NCBI GenBank assembly: GCA_033239525.1
Contig: BSYO01000016.1
Span: 9,125,045-9,189,044, forward strand
From: Nepenthes gracilis
Taxonomy: Eukaryota > Streptophyta > Magnoliopsida > Caryophyllales > Nepenthaceae
Length of the DNA: 64,000 bases
Reading direction: 5' to 3'
Shown here: piece after piece, positions 11,480 through 20,437 of the stretch
How positions within the stretch are numbered: position 1 is the stretch's first letter
Layout of the letters: each line of letters begins with the position of its first letter
The notes under the pieces: model-generated
Seen by the model: only the letters and a program-made list of their open reading frames with translations
Database searches by the model: none
What the model was told of the DNA's origin: nothing
Position numbers and translations under genes: made by a program

Positions 11480-12390
11480 TGGTCCACAAGTTGGGTCTTG
11501 ATCCTGGCCGAAAGCCGGTTAGGCAAAAACAGAGGAATCATTCCGTTGAGAAACTGATCGCCATCCGAGAGGTGGTGAAAAAGCTACTGGACGCTGGGTT
11601 CATTAGAGAAGTCCAGTACCCAAATTGGCTTTCAAATGTCGTCCTGGTGAAAAAGAGCAATGGAAAATGGCGAATGTGCGTCGATTTTACCGACGTCAAC
11701 AAGGCCTGCCCGCAAGACAGTTTTTCCTTGCCCAGGATTGACCTACTGGTTGACTCCACGGCTGGACATGAGCTGCTCAGCTTTATGGACGCCTATTCGG
11801 GTTGCAACCAGATTCGAATGAGTCCGGAGGACGAGGAACATACATCGTTCATGACAGACCAGGGCACCTATTGTTACAAAGTGATGCCCTTCGGACTGAA
11901 AAATGCTGGGACAACTTACCAGCGACTGGTCAACAAGATATTCCAAAAATAGATTGGTCGCAACATGGAGGTCTACGTCAACGACATGCTCGTCAAGAGC
12001 AGAGTCACTGGCGACCACATACGTGACCTGGAAGAATCCTTTGAGGTGCTCCGCCAGCACCAAATGAAACTGAATCCCGCCAAGTGCGTCTTCGGGATAG
12101 CTTCTGGAAAGTTCTTGGGTTTCATCGTCTCCCAGCGGGGGATCGAGGCAAACTCAGAAAAGATCAAGGCCCTCACTGACATGGCTCCCCCACGAAACGT
12201 CAAAGACGTCTAGCGATTGACTGGGCGGCTGGCAACTTTGTCCCGCTTCCTCGCGAAGTCTGGTGACAAGTACCAACCCATCTTTAAAGCCCTAAGAGGG
12301 ACAAAATTCAACGGGTTCCAGTGGACGGCTGACTGCCAGACAGCCTTCAATGAATTGAAGCAATATCTGGCCAGCCCACCACTATAGCGT
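11480..12390 (+). pseudogene. Reverse transcriptase domain of Tat pol (catalytic Asp lost)
   Basis: Gypsy-type RT motifs are in order: KLLDAGFIREVQYPNWLSNV, CVDFTDVNKACPQDSF, LLSFMDAYSGCNQI, and VMPFGLKNAGTTYQRLVN. A TAG follows at 11950-11952, then EVYVNDMLVKS, LNPAKCVFGI and KFLGFIVSQRGIEAN. The catalytic YVDD box reads YVND (near 11976), losing the first of the two metal-binding aspartates. A second TAG lies at 12211-12213. RT normally copies the element's RNA; this copy cannot. The 351-residue open frame 10897-11952 covers the protease end and the N-terminal half of RT. Confidence 0.92.
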
Positions 12391-12818
12391 CACCCAAAGA
12401 CGGAGAGGAGCTGTACCTTTACTTGGCAGTATCAGAAGTGGCCCTCAGCTTCGTCCCTGTGTGCCAGGAATCCGATACCCAGCAGCCGGTCCACTATGTG
12501 AGCAAAACATTGACCAGCCCAGAAACGCGCTATCCACGCGCCGAAAAAATGGCCCTAGCACTTATCTTCGCAGCGCGAAAATTGAGGCCATACTTTCAGG
12601 CGCATCGCATAGTGATCCTCACTGACCAACCACTGAAAGGGATACTCCAGAAACCAGACGTTTCGGGACGACTGGTGAAGTGGACTATCGAATTGGGTGA
12701 ATTCGACATCGAGTTCAGGCCCAGAACCGCCATAAAAGTACAGGCTCTGGCTGACTTCATTGTTGAGACCACGACCCCAATTCAAGAGGAACAACCCAAT
12801 AAAACGAGTAATGCCTGA
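12391..12818 (+). pseudogene. RNase H domain (RT-linked) of Tat pol
   Basis: After a frameshift near 12390 the frame reads LYLYLAVSEVALSFVPVC, VHYVSKTLTSPETRYPRAEK, ALIFAARKLRPYFQAH, ILTDQPLKGILQKPD and WTIELGEFDIEF, the typical RNase H region after gypsy RT. This domain is generally regarded as degenerate in Tat elements because a second RNase H follows. Its 3' part is duplicated at 13956 onward. Confidence 0.85.
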
Positions 12819-13130
12819 AGTCCCGAGAATGGACACTCCACGTGGGACGGATCGCCCACGGTGATGCTTGACGGAGCAGGGGTGGTCTTTACGACCCCTG
12901 ATGGATTTGAGGTTAAGTATTCCCTCAAACTTGACTTCGCAGCGACCAACAACGTCACCGAGTACGAAGCCCTGCTAGCCGGCTTACGATTAGCAAAGGA
13001 ATGCTCCGCCAAGAGGTTAGTAGTTTACAGCGACTCCGAACTGATTGTCAACCAGGTTAACGGGGGCTTTGAGGCAAACAACCCTCATTTAGCCAAGTAT
13101 TTGGCTAAGGCAAAGGAGGCTGTCCCGTAG
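12819..13130 (+). pseudogene. Second (archaeal-type) RNase H domain, Tat hallmark
   Basis: The frame 12861-13130 reads GAGVVFTTPDGFEVKYSLKL, NNVTEYEALLAGLRLAK and VYSDSELIVNQVNG, matching the extra RNase H (aRNH) that Tat elements carry between RNH and integrase. The conserved TEYEA and SDS acidic residues are present, but the first motif (normally V-D-G-S) is disrupted just upstream by indels. The domain ends in a TAG at 13128-13130. It would degrade RNA in RNA-DNA hybrids during reverse transcription. Confidence 0.85.
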
Positions 13131-13955
13131 GCCCGGCTGCATCACCCCGGTTCACGTTCTCAAATCAAAATCGAAAGGCGATCGGTTGGCTAGAGCCACT
13201 GCTGTCAAAAACCCAGAACAGTATTTGAGAGACATGCGGGAGATCTTGAATGCTCCCAACATAGAGAAACAGGAGGCAATGCAGATTTCCGAAAGGGAAA
13301 ACTGGATGACGCCCTACCTTAGATACTTAGCTGACGGATCTCTCCCAGAGGACGCCGAAAAGGCCAAGCGAGTTAAAAAGACAGCTGGCTGGTACACGGT
13401 AGTCGATGGGCGGCTGTATCGCCGCGGATACTCAACTCCGTATCTCCGCTGTCTATCTCCTGAGGAGGCCGACTACCCGCTAGGCGAAGTTCACCTCGGG
13501 ATTTGTGGATCACACGTAGGTGGGAAAAACCTAGCCTTCAAGATCATGCGGCAGCGCTATTATTGACTCTCGATGAAGAAGGACGCGCTAGAATTTGTAA
13601 AGAAATGTGAAAGCGCGCCACTAAGAACCTTCACCACCCGGTAGATCCACTGACCAAGTCACTTCAGGCTCGTGAGAGCCTCGCACAATGGGGACTCGAT
13701 ATTCTCGGCCCATTTCTCATTACTACTTGGGCAAAGGAAGTTCATCATCACGGGCATCGACTACTTCACTAAGTGGGTCGGCGATCCCCGCAAAAATCAC
13801 GAAACACAATGCGCTAGAATTTCTTCGTCGGGGCATTGTCTGCGCAAGTTAGCGTCCCAGTCGTAGTGACAGACAACGGACCCGATTTTGGGAAAAGCCG
13901 CCAAATGCATGACCTTGACATCAAGAGGTCCACACTTCCGGTGGCATACCTCCAG
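13131..13955 (+). pseudogene. Integrase, first (truncated) copy
   Basis: The frame 13186-13566 contains NWMTPYLRYLADGSLPED, LYRRGYSTPYLRCLSPEEA and GEVHLGICGSHVGGKNLA, that is the linker and His-His part of the zinc-binding integrase N-terminus. It stops at TGA in RQRYY*. Downstream, broken frames still show ITGIDYFTKWV and VVTDNGPDF of the catalytic core, with the second catalytic Asp. The copy breaks off at the duplication junction near 13955, before the catalytic Glu region. Confidence 0.85.
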
Positions 13956-15258
13956 CGACTTCCGGTGAAGTGGACATCGGGTGGGTGAATTCGACATCGA
14001 GTTCGAGCCGGACACCGCCATAAAAGTACAGCTTCGGCTGACTTCATTGTGAGACCCACGACCCCAATTCAAGAGGAACAACCCAATAAAACGCAGTAAT
14101 GTACCTGGGATTTAAGTCCCGAATGGACACCCACGTGGGACGGATCGGGCCCACGAAGACATGGAATGGAGCAGGGGTGGTCTTTACGACCCTCGATGGA
14201 TTTGAGGTTAAGTATTCCTCAAACTTGACTTCGCAGCCACCAACAACGTCACCGAGTACGAAGCCCCGCTAGCCGGCTTTACGATTAGCAAAGGAATGCT
14301 CCGCCAAGAGGTTAGTAGTTTACGGCGACTCCGAACTCGATTGTCAACCAGTTAACGGGGCTTTTGAGGCAACAACCTCATTTAGCCAAGTATTTGGCTA
14401 AGGCAAAGGAGGCTGCCCAGCGCCGGCTGCATCGACTCCCGGTTCACGTTCCTCAAACCGAAAGAAAGAAAGCGAGATCGGTTGGCAGGAGCCATTTCTT
14501 GCCAAAACCCGTAAGCAAGATTGAGAGACATGCGGGAGATCTTGAATGCTCCTTAAACATAGAGAAACAGGAGGCAATGCAGATTTCCGAAAGGGAAAAC
14601 TGGATGACGCCCTACCTTAGATACTTAGCTGACGGATCTCTCCCAGAGGACGCCGAAAAGGCCAAGCGAGTTAAAAAGACAACTGTTTGGTACACTCAGT
14701 CGATGGGGGTCAGATCGCCGCGGATACTCAACTCCGTATCTCCGCTGTCTATCTCCTGAGGAGGCCGACTACCCGCTAGGCGAAGTTCACCTCGGGATTT
14801 GTGGATCACACGTAGGTGGGAAAAACCTAGCCTTCAAGATCATGCGGCAGCGCTATTATTGACTCTCGATGAAGAAGGACGCGCTAGAATTTGTAAAGAA
14901 ATGTGAAAGCTGCCAGTTTCACGGCAACCTTCACCACCAGCCGTCCGCTGACCTGAAGTCACTTCAGGCTCCGTAGCCCTTCGCACAATGGGGACTCGAT
15001 ATTCTCGGCCCATTTCTCATTACTACGGGGCAAAGGAAGTTCATCATCACGGGCATCGACTACTTCACTAAGTGGGTCGAGGCAGTCCCGCTGGCAAAAA
15101 TCACGAAACACAATGCGCTAGAATTTCTTCGTCAGGGCATTGTCTGCAAGTTAGCGTCCCAAGTCGTAGTGATGCATAACGGACCCATTTGGGAACGCGC
15201 TCACAAGTATTGCGCCCGGCCTTGACATCAAGCTGGTCCACACTTCGGTGGCATACCT
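13956..15258 (+). pseudogene. Duplicated RNH-aRNH-INT segment (second copy)
   Basis: This repeats the end of RNase H, aRNH and the integrase N-terminus with numerous frame-breaking indels. The integrase core is better preserved in places (CESCQFHGNLHHQP, ITGIDYFTKWVEAVPLAKIT), while the second catalytic Asp motif, still TDNGP in copy 1, reads VVMHNGP here. The copy continues smoothly into the unique C-terminal integrase part at 15259. Confidence 0.82.
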
Positions 15259-15820
15259 CCAGGCCAACGGACAGGTGGAGGTCACAAACCGTACGCTACT
15301 CCACGGGTTAAAGACTAAGCTAGAGGACACCGGGGTCTCCTGGGTTAACGAGCTCCCTTCTGTTCTCTGGTCTTATCGAACAACCCCGAAGGAACTAACA
15401 TGCGAGACACCCTTCGGCCTCATTACGGATCAAGCGGTGATCCTGGTTGAAATTGGGCTTCAAGTCTCGTGGTGGAGTCTTTCGACCCACGGACAACTCC
15501 TAGAAAATTAGGAGCACTTAGACTTGCTGAGGAAGCCCGCAACGCCGCCGTAATACGGATAAAGAACGTATCAAAGACCGAGTTGCAGGTACTACAATAA
15601 AAAGGTGAAAGCCTGGCAATTCGACGTTGGAGACTTGGTCCTACGAGGCGTCGAGGCCACAGGCAAGCTGACCTGCCGCAACAAGCTCTCTCCCAACTGG
15701 GAGGGACCTTTTCTTGTCTCCGCCATCCTGCGAAACGGAGCGTACAAACTCCGAAACCAGGATGGAAAGTTGGTCCCGCAAACGTGGAACGCAATCCACC
15801 TCAAGCATTACTTCCAATAA
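15248..15820 (+). pseudogene. Integrase core end and C-terminal domain of Tat pol
   Basis: The frame 15248-15511 reads YLQANGQVEVTNRTLLHGLK, carrying the catalytic Glu, then WVNELPSVLWSYRTTPKELT. After a frameshift, 15605-15820 reads QFDVGDLVLRGVEATGKL, KLSPNWEGPFLVS and AIHLKHYFQ followed by TAA, the typical C-terminus of Tat polyproteins. No chromodomain is present, as expected for non-chromovirus gypsy elements. Confidence 0.88.
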
Positions 15821-16004
15821 CGAACCCAGGTACGCACTCACCCACTTGTGTGCATTCATTCGCATGCTTGTTTTAATTTGACAAAATAAGAAGTTTACTT
15901 AGCATATAGGACCCTAGTCTTTGTGCATGTATATTATGTGTTTGTCTTGCAGGTTTACCCGACCTAGACTGCCCCTAAGTCGAGAGGGTCTTTACCCTCT
16001 CGTT

Positions 16005-16235
16005 AAACCCTGGCCATCCAAGTGGCCCAGAAGCGGTCTAAAACCCTGGTCATCCAGGTGGTCCAGAAGCGGTCTGAAGCCCTGGTCATCCAGGTGGCCC
16101 ATTAGCGGTCGTACTAAACCTTGGTCATCCAAGTTGGCCATGACCGGGGTCTAAAACTCGTCATCCAGGTGGCCCATTAGCGGTCGTACTAAACCTTGAT
16201 CATTCAAGTGGCCCGATAGCGGTCTAAAAACCTTA
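16005..16235 (+). repeat. Tandem repeat, about six units of 35-38 bp
   Basis: Degenerate units of the type CCCTGGTCATCCAGGTGG followed by CCCA(G/T)(A/T)AGCGGTCT run directly after the end of pol. Each holds a small palindrome (CCTGGTCATCCAGG). The role is unknown; it lies in the non-coding 3' region of the Tat element. Confidence 0.8.
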
Positions 16236-16261
16236 GGGGACAAGTATAGCACACGCGACGA

Positions 16262-16650
16262 CCTCCTCTCGGGTAGCAGCAATGTCAGTCAACGACGGTC
16301 GAAGGGAGAAACATTTCTTCTCCAACATTGGCTGCCCAAGTCATCACTTGTACGGCGCCACCGGGTTGGTTAACACAACCACCTACCCAGCTTAAGGATC
16401 TTATTCCTTAGGCGGCCAGCCAGTCAGGTTGGTCACCCCGCGCAATAACCCTCTCAACAAAAGGGTAGCGTGATCGAGCAACGACGAGGAGCGTTTCTTC
16501 TCCGATGCTGACTGCCTAAGTTTTCAATTGGACAGCACCGCAAGGTTGGTTAACGCAACCACCTGCCAAGCCTAGGGACTTAGCTCCTTAGACAACCAAG
16601 CAACGGTCGGCGGCCAACCAGGTTGGCCGCCTAATGCAATGATCCACACA
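16262..16650 (+). repeat. Diverged ~185-bp tandem pair in Tat 3' region
   Basis: Two related blocks share, in order, CATTTCTTCTCC / CGTTTCTTCTCC, GGTTGGTTAACACAACCACCT / GGTTGGTTAACGCAACCACCT and CTTATTCCTTAG / CTTAGCTCCTTAG. No coding potential was seen. Confidence 0.6.
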
Positions 16651-16701
16651 AACACAAAAAGAAATAAAGACAATGGACACCAAATTGAAAAGAATTTCCA
16701 T

Positions 16702-16707
16702 TTTATT
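16702..16707 (-). terminator. Poly(A) signal of the antisense gene
   Basis: AATAAA on the minus strand, about 50 bp downstream of the stop codon at 16756-16758, is correctly placed to end the antisense transcript. Confidence 0.55.
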
Positions 16708-16755
16708 GATCAAAAAGTGTATTACAATTTACATAAGTCCCAAAAGTGCAAAAGG

Positions 16756-18550
16756 CTATAAGGGCGACGGACCACCCTGGCTGTCTCGGGGCTCTCCTAC
16801 CAAGTCTTCCTTACGTTGCGCTGCGCAGTTACTCTGATTAATAAGCTCAATTGGGAAGTCAGGATCGATTAACCGTGCAACGGGCCATCCAATGTTGAGC
16901 CCCTCCAACAGCCAGGCGTGCAGTGCGCCCCTGATCTCATGGAGGCTGATCTGAGTGGCCAACTCGTTCTCTGAGGCTGCGGCTCTGTCGGCAAGGCGTT
17001 TATTGCTCGCCTTAAGTCGATCCTCCTCCTCCTTCAAACGAGCGACCTCGGCCTTCAGCTCAGCATTCTCTGCCTCCATGCCCGCCATGACAACCTCAAG
17101 AGCAGCGGTCTGCTAGCAGAGCTCCCCTCCTGAGGCAACCAGCTTGGCCTCCAGCCAGGCGATCTCAGTCTCCCAATCCGCAATGATGCGATCACGTTGC
17201 TCCACTTCCAGGGAGAAAGCTGAGATCAACCTTCTTAACTGCACAAGACAAAAGTGAAGTGTGAGTTACAAACACAAGAAAGAAATAAATACAATGAAGC
17301 CATTATAGAAATCATACCTCGTAAGTCTTCCTCAAGGGCCTCACAGGCCTGGGCTCTAGACCTGTCACAGCTGGCGGTGGACCAGTTAGCGGTGGACCAG
17401 GAGATGACGAGCCGGGAGCATCCTCTCGCGCCAAGCACAATGCAGTCCAGAAACTCATCATCATCAACAGCAGCGGCGGGCTCCTCTCTTGCAGCCTTCC
17501 GAGCAACCGCAGCAGGCCTCTTCCCCTTGGCTGTCTCTGGAGCAGTTGCTGGAGGATCAACCCTCGTCGACGGCTCCACAATAAAAACTCGTGAGCCCTC
17601 AACCATGTCGCGAGCTGGCTCCTCCGCAGACTCCATCCAGGCAGCGCCTGGGACCACCCTCGCCGCAGCGGGACCAGATGACTCCTCCGCCTCCGCCAAC
17701 CCGTCTTCAATAAACCTCCAGCTCCAAAGATCTTGCCGGATCCACCGCAGATCCCGGCAGCTACGTAATCAAGGTGCGACGAAGATGAGGAAGGCGTCCC
17801 AGTTGCCCTCTCAAAAAACTCCTCCTCTGTGCGCCTTGGGCGGATGATCACACCCCTTGATTCCTCAGGATTCATCATCCTAACCGGAGGGCATGGCTTC
17901 TGAACTGGTGATGGCGGCCCCCAGTTGACCTTCTTAGACTCCGCCAGGGAGACCAAGAAGTCCCTCTTAAACTCATTTGGATTAGCCCGTATGGCCTTGG
18001 TTAGCCATGCGTAGGCGGCACAATCCGCCGCAGACGGGGCGTCAGAGTACACCTCAGGAATCTCGCCCCAGCTCCTCACAAGAGGCCATTCCTCCCCCAC
18101 CTTCACGAAAAAGAACCGGTTATTCCAGTTCTTCAGCGAATCGTGAACGGTCGTATTAATCTTTATTCCGGTTCGGGGAGTGAGCGATATCCACTCACTC
18201 CCAGGGTTCAATTTGAACACAACCCTAATGCCGGTCATCCTAAATTTCTGGCCAAATTTTCGGAGAAAATAACACAGGGTGTAGAGATACCTCACGGCGT
18301 TGGCATGAAGCTGGGTGATGGGTACTCGCAGAGCCTTCATGACTGATTCCAGCTCCTCCGGCAGCGGCAGCCGGAGGCTGCTCCTCAGATGGGCCTCGTA
18401 GACGGTAATGTACCCCTCTGGTCGGGTAAAGGTTTTGTCGTCCTTGTCCGGAATTTTACAAGCCATCTCCTTGGGGATGTTGAATTCGACGCACAATGCC
18501 TTTATATCGTTTTCTCTCAAGACGGACGAGAAATCTGCCACAGAAGCCAT
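16756..18550 (-). pseudogene. Spliced antisense gene of the Tat element (aORF, 'putative gypsy-type transposon' domain)
   Basis: On the strand opposite gag-pol, an ATG at 18550 opens MASVADFSSVLRENDIKALC. A domain follows with YITVYEAHLRSSLRLPLPEE, LHANAVRYLYTLCYFLRKFG and a WNNRFFFVKVG block. These are typical of proteins annotated in plants as putative gypsy-type transposon (Transposase_28), known to be antisense ORFs of Tat elements. A clean 79-bp GT-AG intron (17317-17239) joins exon 17318-18550 to exon 16756-17238, which encodes a coiled coil (AENAELKAEVARLKEEEDRL). Frameshifts near 17750 and 17430 and one TAG in exon 2 (LC*QT) break this copy. The acidic middle part reads best in another frame (17235-17699). 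Function is unknown. Confidence 0.78.
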
Positions 18551-18677
18551 AATCGAGCAAAAACTATGGTTCGTTAAAAAGGTATGTCTGAGAAACGAGA
18601 AGGAAGAAGACAACGGGCTGAAGGCGCAAATGATTTAAAAAATACGGAAGGAAAACTTAAGCGCCAAGCATGAAATC

Positions 18678-18840
18678 CCTCATTAAAGACGCCGTCATTC
18701 CTGCCACGTGTCATCTCCCTACTTGACCCTACAAAAGGACGGGTCTCTAGCGCAGAAACCCCTCATTAAGGACGGCGTTAGGATCGCCACATGTCGCCTC
18801 CCTACTTGGCCCTATAAAAGGCGGATCTCCGGCGCATTAA
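18678..18840 (+). repeat. Two 83-bp promoter-like tandem units
   Basis: Units 18678-18760 and 18761-18840 each contain CCTCATTAA, a CACGTG or related CACATG core, and CTACAAAAGG or CTATAAAAGG (the latter at 18812-18820, a good TATA box on the plus strand). They lie about 130 bp upstream of the antisense gene's start on its own strand, yet the TATA points the opposite way. A plus-strand promoter is possible but unproven. Confidence 0.55.
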
Positions 18841-18918
18841 TGGCTAGGATCTCCGCCCAACCAAAGGAAGACACGTGTCGCTTTCTGCCCTGTAAACCGG
18901 CCAAAGGCTGGCAGAGAC

Positions 18919-19150
18919 AGTCAACAATTTCGGTGCTCCGAAATTGACCAAGAAGGTCAACAATTCTGGTACTTCGAAATTGACCAAGACGGTCAACAAC
19001 TCTAGTGCTCCGGAATTGACCAAAACGGTCAACAATTCTGGTTCTCCGGAATTGACCAAGATGGTCAAGAATTCTGGTTCTCCGAAATTGACCAAGACGG
19101 TCAACAATTCTGGAGCTCCGGAATTGACCAAAACGGTCAACAATTCTGGT
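18919..19150 (+). repeat. 36-bp tandem array with paired W-boxes, ~6.3 copies
   Basis: GGTCAA starts at 18955, 18991, 19027, 19063, 19099 and 19135, an exact 36-bp period. Each unit reads GGTCAACAATTC, a 10-base spacer, GAATTGACC, so GGTCAA and TTGACC form an imperfect palindrome. Thirty-six is a multiple of three, and the plus-strand frame is open as a 12-residue repeat (TKTVNNSGSPEL), but I see no ATG for it, so coding is doubtful. Confidence 0.85.
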
Positions 19151-19264
19151 CAAACTCTCCTTCAAGCTTTTCACGAAATTCCACGAGATCCTTGAAGCAA
19201 GGAAAGGCATCCCATCATTAACATACTGGAGCCCAGGCTTTTGGCCACCAGCATTCGGGGCTAG

Positions 19265-20437
19265 TGATAGGTATGCCGGGAATGGGCTGGACCCAGAAAG
19301 TCAATGGAGGCCCAAAACGACGGTCAACATTCTAACGGCCTAATTGAAAAGCGGGCCCAAAAGCTGAAAAGCCCAGGACGGTCAATGTTAGCGCTGACTG
19401 TCCAGGCGGCCAACTCTCAAGCAGGCGATCAACTCAAACGTTGACCGTCCGCATTACGCGCATTGGGCCCAAAGAGGCTTTTCTACAGTAATAGGCCTAT
19501 CTCACTCAGGCCCATGGCCCATTAGGCGGCTAACAACAGGCATCCTTCACAATGGCGGCCAACACGCACGCAGGCGGTCAACTCGAACGTTGACCGTCCG
19601 CGTTTTGCTTGTTGGGCCTTAATAAGCCCTTCAACAGTAACGGGCCTAACCTGTTTAGGCCCACGAATCATCAAAAGGCCAACAACGGTTTTCCAAGGAT
19701 ATTCCACGATCCCAGCTGGCGCCAAAAAGGATATTAGCAATATTGGCGCCTCCCATATAAGGAAGGCGCCAAATTTTCTCCAAATCTTTGCCAGCCCAGG
19801 CTTTCCAACGGCAACATGCACGAAAGAAAAGCACACGATTTGGAAAGCTGTTGGCTGCCTCACAAGGAAACAATAAGCGATCGGCAAGAATCAACATCTC
19901 ATCCTGCTCGGCAAAATCACCAAATAGATCAGGAAGGCAATCACTCCTTCCAAAGAAGGAGGATCGCCCTCTCAGCTACAAAAGAAGCCATTGAATCATC
20001 ATTCAAGGCATGCTTTCTGTAACACAACACAAGCGCTCTCAATTACGCTTTCAGCCACCCATTCAATTGCATACGCTCTCTGCAGTACGAACGTGTGCTC
20101 TGAGAGATCTGTCTTCTCTGCCACCCACGTTCTCTAAAAACCCTAAGGCAACAAGCGTGCCCTCACGGCCAAGCATCGCCTTCCCACATTCCAGTCAAGA
20201 AGGCACTCACGCCTCTCTTACATTTGGATCAAACACTCAAACTCTCTCTATTTCGGTTTCTTTCTACGAAGCATGTTTCTTGATTTGAGCGTCGGAGTGT
20301 TTTCGGTGGAATAATTTTTGCGAACACGCCGACCTCCCATTACATTTAGTGGTGTGCGATTCAACTCGCGAATCTGTTAGAGCTACGACAAGAGAATCAT
20401 CCGAATCTGTTTAAAATTCGGATCTAGAGACGCATCA
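19265..20437 (+). repeat. 3' LTR of Tat element
   Basis: About 1173 bp, TGAT...ATCA, preceded by GCATTCGGGGCTAG, the likely polypurine-tract position. It keeps the full GGCGCC inverted repeat around its TATA box (19743-19770). It is followed by TATAT, the target duplication. Confidence 0.92.

Larger units (their letters stand above)
12669..15258 (+). repeat. ~1.29 kb tandem duplication of the RNH-aRNH-integrase segment
   Basis: The segment 12669-13955 recurs at 13956-15258 with offsets of 1287-1293 bp. For example GAATTCGACATCGAGTTC occurs at 12699 and 13987, and CGCGCTAGAATTTGTAAAG at 13587 and 14880. The junction joins a point in integrase (after TACCTCCAG) back to the RNase H domain. The copies differ by many single-base insertions and deletions. 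Confidence 0.88.
7825..20437 (+). mobile_element. Full-length Tat-lineage Ty3-gypsy retrotransposon
   Basis: Two long terminal repeats (7825-9009 and 19265-20437) begin TGAT and end ATCA and are flanked by the 5-bp duplication TATAT (7820-7824 and 20438-20442). Between them, in order: primer site, gag, aspartic protease, RT, RNase H, a second RNase H, integrase, a 3.4 kb 3' region with tandem repeats, and an antisense gene. The order PR-RT-RNH-INT defines Ty3-gypsy; the extra RNase H and the long 3' region with antisense ORF are known traits of the plant Tat lineage. All sense genes carry stops or frameshifts, so the copy is non-autonomous. LTR differences are mostly transitions. Confidence 0.93.

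Noticed and set aside
18944..19195. Possible secreted 12-residue-repeat protein
   Set aside because: The frame is open only because the DNA repeat is 36 bp; it starts at TTG and lacks an ATG, and the reverse strand is equally open. Kept as a DNA repeat.
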